A stretch of 8,181 nt of DNA from JAKORR01 sp964608495 (lineage in GTDB: Bacteria; Armatimonadota; Zipacnadia; Zipacnadales; FEN-943): contig CAZSOQ010000237.1 of NCBI GenBank assembly GCA_964608495.1, positions 1-8,181 of the forward strand, written 5' to 3'. A model generated the notes under the pieces. That model searched no databases, was not told the origin of the DNA, and saw nothing but the letters and a program-made list of their open reading frames with translations. A program made the position numbers and the translations under genes. Shown here piece after piece: positions 6,984-8,181 of this stretch (position 1 is its first letter; every line of letters starts with the position of its first letter).

Positions 6984-8181
6984 TTGCGCGAGCCTGGCAG
7001 TCACTCTCCCTGGCGCGCTTTCCTCTACCCGGCGGTCGTCGCGGCGGCCTTGCTGCTGAGGTGGCTGGGCCCCTGGAAGGCCCTCGGCGGCGTGGACGCG
7101 GCCGCGCTGATCGCGCTCCTCGGCGGCTGGCGGATCTTCTACGTGGCGGTGGACCACCTGCTCAGGCGTCGGGTCTCCGGCGACCTGCCCGTGGCCATCG
7201 CCGCCATGGCCGCCATCGCCATCGGGGAGGATTTGGCCGCGGCCGAGGTCATCCTCATCATGCTCGTCGGCGAAGCCCTCGAGGAATTCGCCGTCGGTCG
7301 CACCCACGGCGCGATCCGCGCTTTGGCTGGCGTGATGCCGCGGACGGCCCGGGTCAGGGACGAGGATGGGGACCGCGAGGTGCCGGTGGAGGAGGTGCAG
7401 CCGGGGAGCCTGGTCGTCGTGCGGCCGGGCGAGAGGATCCCGGTGGACGGGGAGGTGGTGGCGGGCGCGGCGGACGTGGATGAGAGCGCCTTCACGGGCG
7501 AGCCGATGCCGGTGCCCAAGCGGGCCGGAAGCCGGGTGCTCACCGGGACCGTGAGCCTCTCCGGGGCGCTGACGGTGCGCGCGGAGAGCGTGGGCGAGGA
7601 TACGACGCTGAGCCGCATCATCCACGTGATGCAGCACGCCGAGGATGCGAGGGCGCCCGCGGAGAGGCGCGCGGACCGGTACGCGACGTACTTCGTCCCC
7701 ATCGTGCTGGCCGTCGCGGTGGCCGTATACCTGGTGACGAGGAACGCGACGAACGCGATCGCGGTGCTGGTCGTGGCGTGTCCCTGCTCGCTGGTGCTGG
7801 CCGCGCCGACGGCGGTGGTGGCGGGGATCGGGCGGCTGGCCCGGGAAGGGGTGCTGGTGAAGAGCGGGGCGTCGCTCGAGGCTGCGGGGCGGACCGACTG
7901 CGTGGTCTTCGACAAGACGGGGACGCTGACGACGGGGCGGCCGGCGCTGGCCGGGATCCAGGTTTTCGGCGTCAGCGAGGACGAGGCGCTGGGGCTGGCG
8001 GCGGCGGCGGGGTCACTGTCGGAGCATCCGGCCTCGCGCGCTCTGGTGGAGGAGGCGGCTTCGCGGGGGTTGAGGCCGGCGCCGCCGGAGGACTTCAAGG
8101 CGCTGCCGGGGCTCGGAGTGTCCGCGGTGGTCGAGGGGCGACGCGTCCTGCTCGGGCGCGAGGACCTGCTGGCTCAGGAAG
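6984..8181 (+). CDS. P1B-type heavy-metal-transporting ATPase, N-terminal part
   Basis: 399 residues are visible; the frame runs off the window end, and the family is usually 600-800 residues long. Inner-membrane pump that drives metal-ion movement with ATP through an aspartyl-phosphate intermediate. Hydrophobic segments at about 12-29, 36-54, 66-82, 85-103, 236-252 and 257-281 match the first six helices of P1B pumps. Actuator domain motif TGEP at 171-174. Metal-site CPC at 266-268 in VVACPCSLVLAAPTA. Phosphorylation site DKTGT with D310. Nucleotide-domain HP at 348-349 (SEHPAS) and GLG at 376-378. The GDGxND hinge would lie beyond the window. There is no N-terminal HMA domain or CxxC, so it begins almost directly with membrane helices. 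CPC fits Zn/Cd/Pb or Cu pumps; the short N-terminus and GEALEEF helix look closer to the ZntA/CadA side, but the metal is not settled. Confidence 0.93.
   Translation, partial: MREPGSHSPWRAFLYPAVVAAALLLRWLGPWKALGGVDAAALIALLGGWRIFYVAVDHLLRRRVSGDLPVAIAAMAAIAIGEDLAAAEVILIMLVGEALEEFAVGRTHGAIRALAGVMPRTARVRDEDGDREVPVEEVQPGSLVVVRPGERIPVDGEVVAGAADVDESAFTGEPMPVPKRAGSRVLTGTVSLSGALTVRAESVGEDTTLSRIIHVMQHAEDARAPAERRADRYATYFVPIVLAVAVAVYLVTRNATNAIAVLVVACPCSLVLAAPTAVVAGIGRLAREGVLVKSGASLEAAGRTDCVVFDKTGTLTTGRPALAGIQVFGVSEDEALGLAAAAGSLSEHPASRALVEEAASRGLRPAPPEDFKALPGLGVSAVVEGRRVLLGREDLLAQE
7194..7220 (+). repeat. Short 9-bp tandem repeat inside the ATPase gene
   Basis: Three 9-base units, GCCATCGCC, GCCATGGCC and GCCATCGCC, run head to tail and encode AIA-AMA-AIA within the third membrane helix. 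It keeps the reading frame. It is probably a codon-level consequence of an alanine/isoleucine helix, and could vary in length by slippage. Confidence 0.6.

Noticed and set aside
3837..7637. Stop-free minus-strand frame of 1266 codons
   Set aside because: It lies antisense to three well-supported genes and is codon-aligned with the PHP and ATPase genes, so it stays open simply because those genes avoid TTA, CTA and TCA codons. Its product is dominated by H, R, P and L with no recognisable domain.
7139..8098. Minus-strand frame of 319 codons opposite the ATPase
   Set aside because: Antisense to a firm P-type ATPase; its product is Ser/Ala/Thr-rich without motifs.
1..8181. CRISPR arrays, tRNA or rRNA genes, insertion sequences, phage or defence genes
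   Set aside because: No regularly spaced direct repeats, RNA gene signatures, transposase or nuclease motifs were seen in reading both strands.

Overview
This window is high-GC bacterial DNA (about two-thirds or more G+C by eye). It carries seven protein genes, all on the + strand, with short or no gaps. No RNA gene, insertion sequence, CRISPR array or clear terminator was seen. The long minus-strand reading frames are antisense shadows. GC content and large secreted proteins with carbohydrate-binding-like modules suggest an environmental bacterium of the Armatimonadota or Planctomycetota-like kind. That placement is an impression from style, not a phylogenetic result.

Layout: (1) 1-360 is the C-terminal end of nadC (quinolinate phosphoribosyltransferase, NAD synthesis), cut by the window start. 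(2) 341-1507 overlaps nadC by 20 bases. It encodes an exported protein with an F5/8-type (discoidin-like) domain followed by an SGNH-hydrolase-like domain that appears to have lost its catalytic residues. (3) 1563-1940 encodes a small protein with two membrane segments and a long basic tail. (4) 2046-2546 encodes a GNAT acetyltransferase. Eight bases later, (5) 2555-3976 encodes a membrane polyprenyl-phosphate sugar-1-phosphate transferase of the WcaJ/WbaP class, which starts a surface polysaccharide. (6) 4137-6920 encodes a 927-residue exported protein built from a CBM-like jelly-roll domain, a seven-repeat beta-propeller and a DUF3604-type PHP metal-dependent domain. (7) From 6984 past the window end lies a P1B heavy-metal ATPase with a TTG start and no N-terminal metal-binding domain.

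How they may fit together: genes 2, 5 and 6 all concern the cell surface or exported carbohydrate-linked functions, and genes 4 and 5 look translationally coupled. nadC and the metal ATPase look like ordinary neighbours. No defence or mobile system was recognised. The least ordinary items are the three-part PHP protein and the apparently inactive SGNH-like protein.
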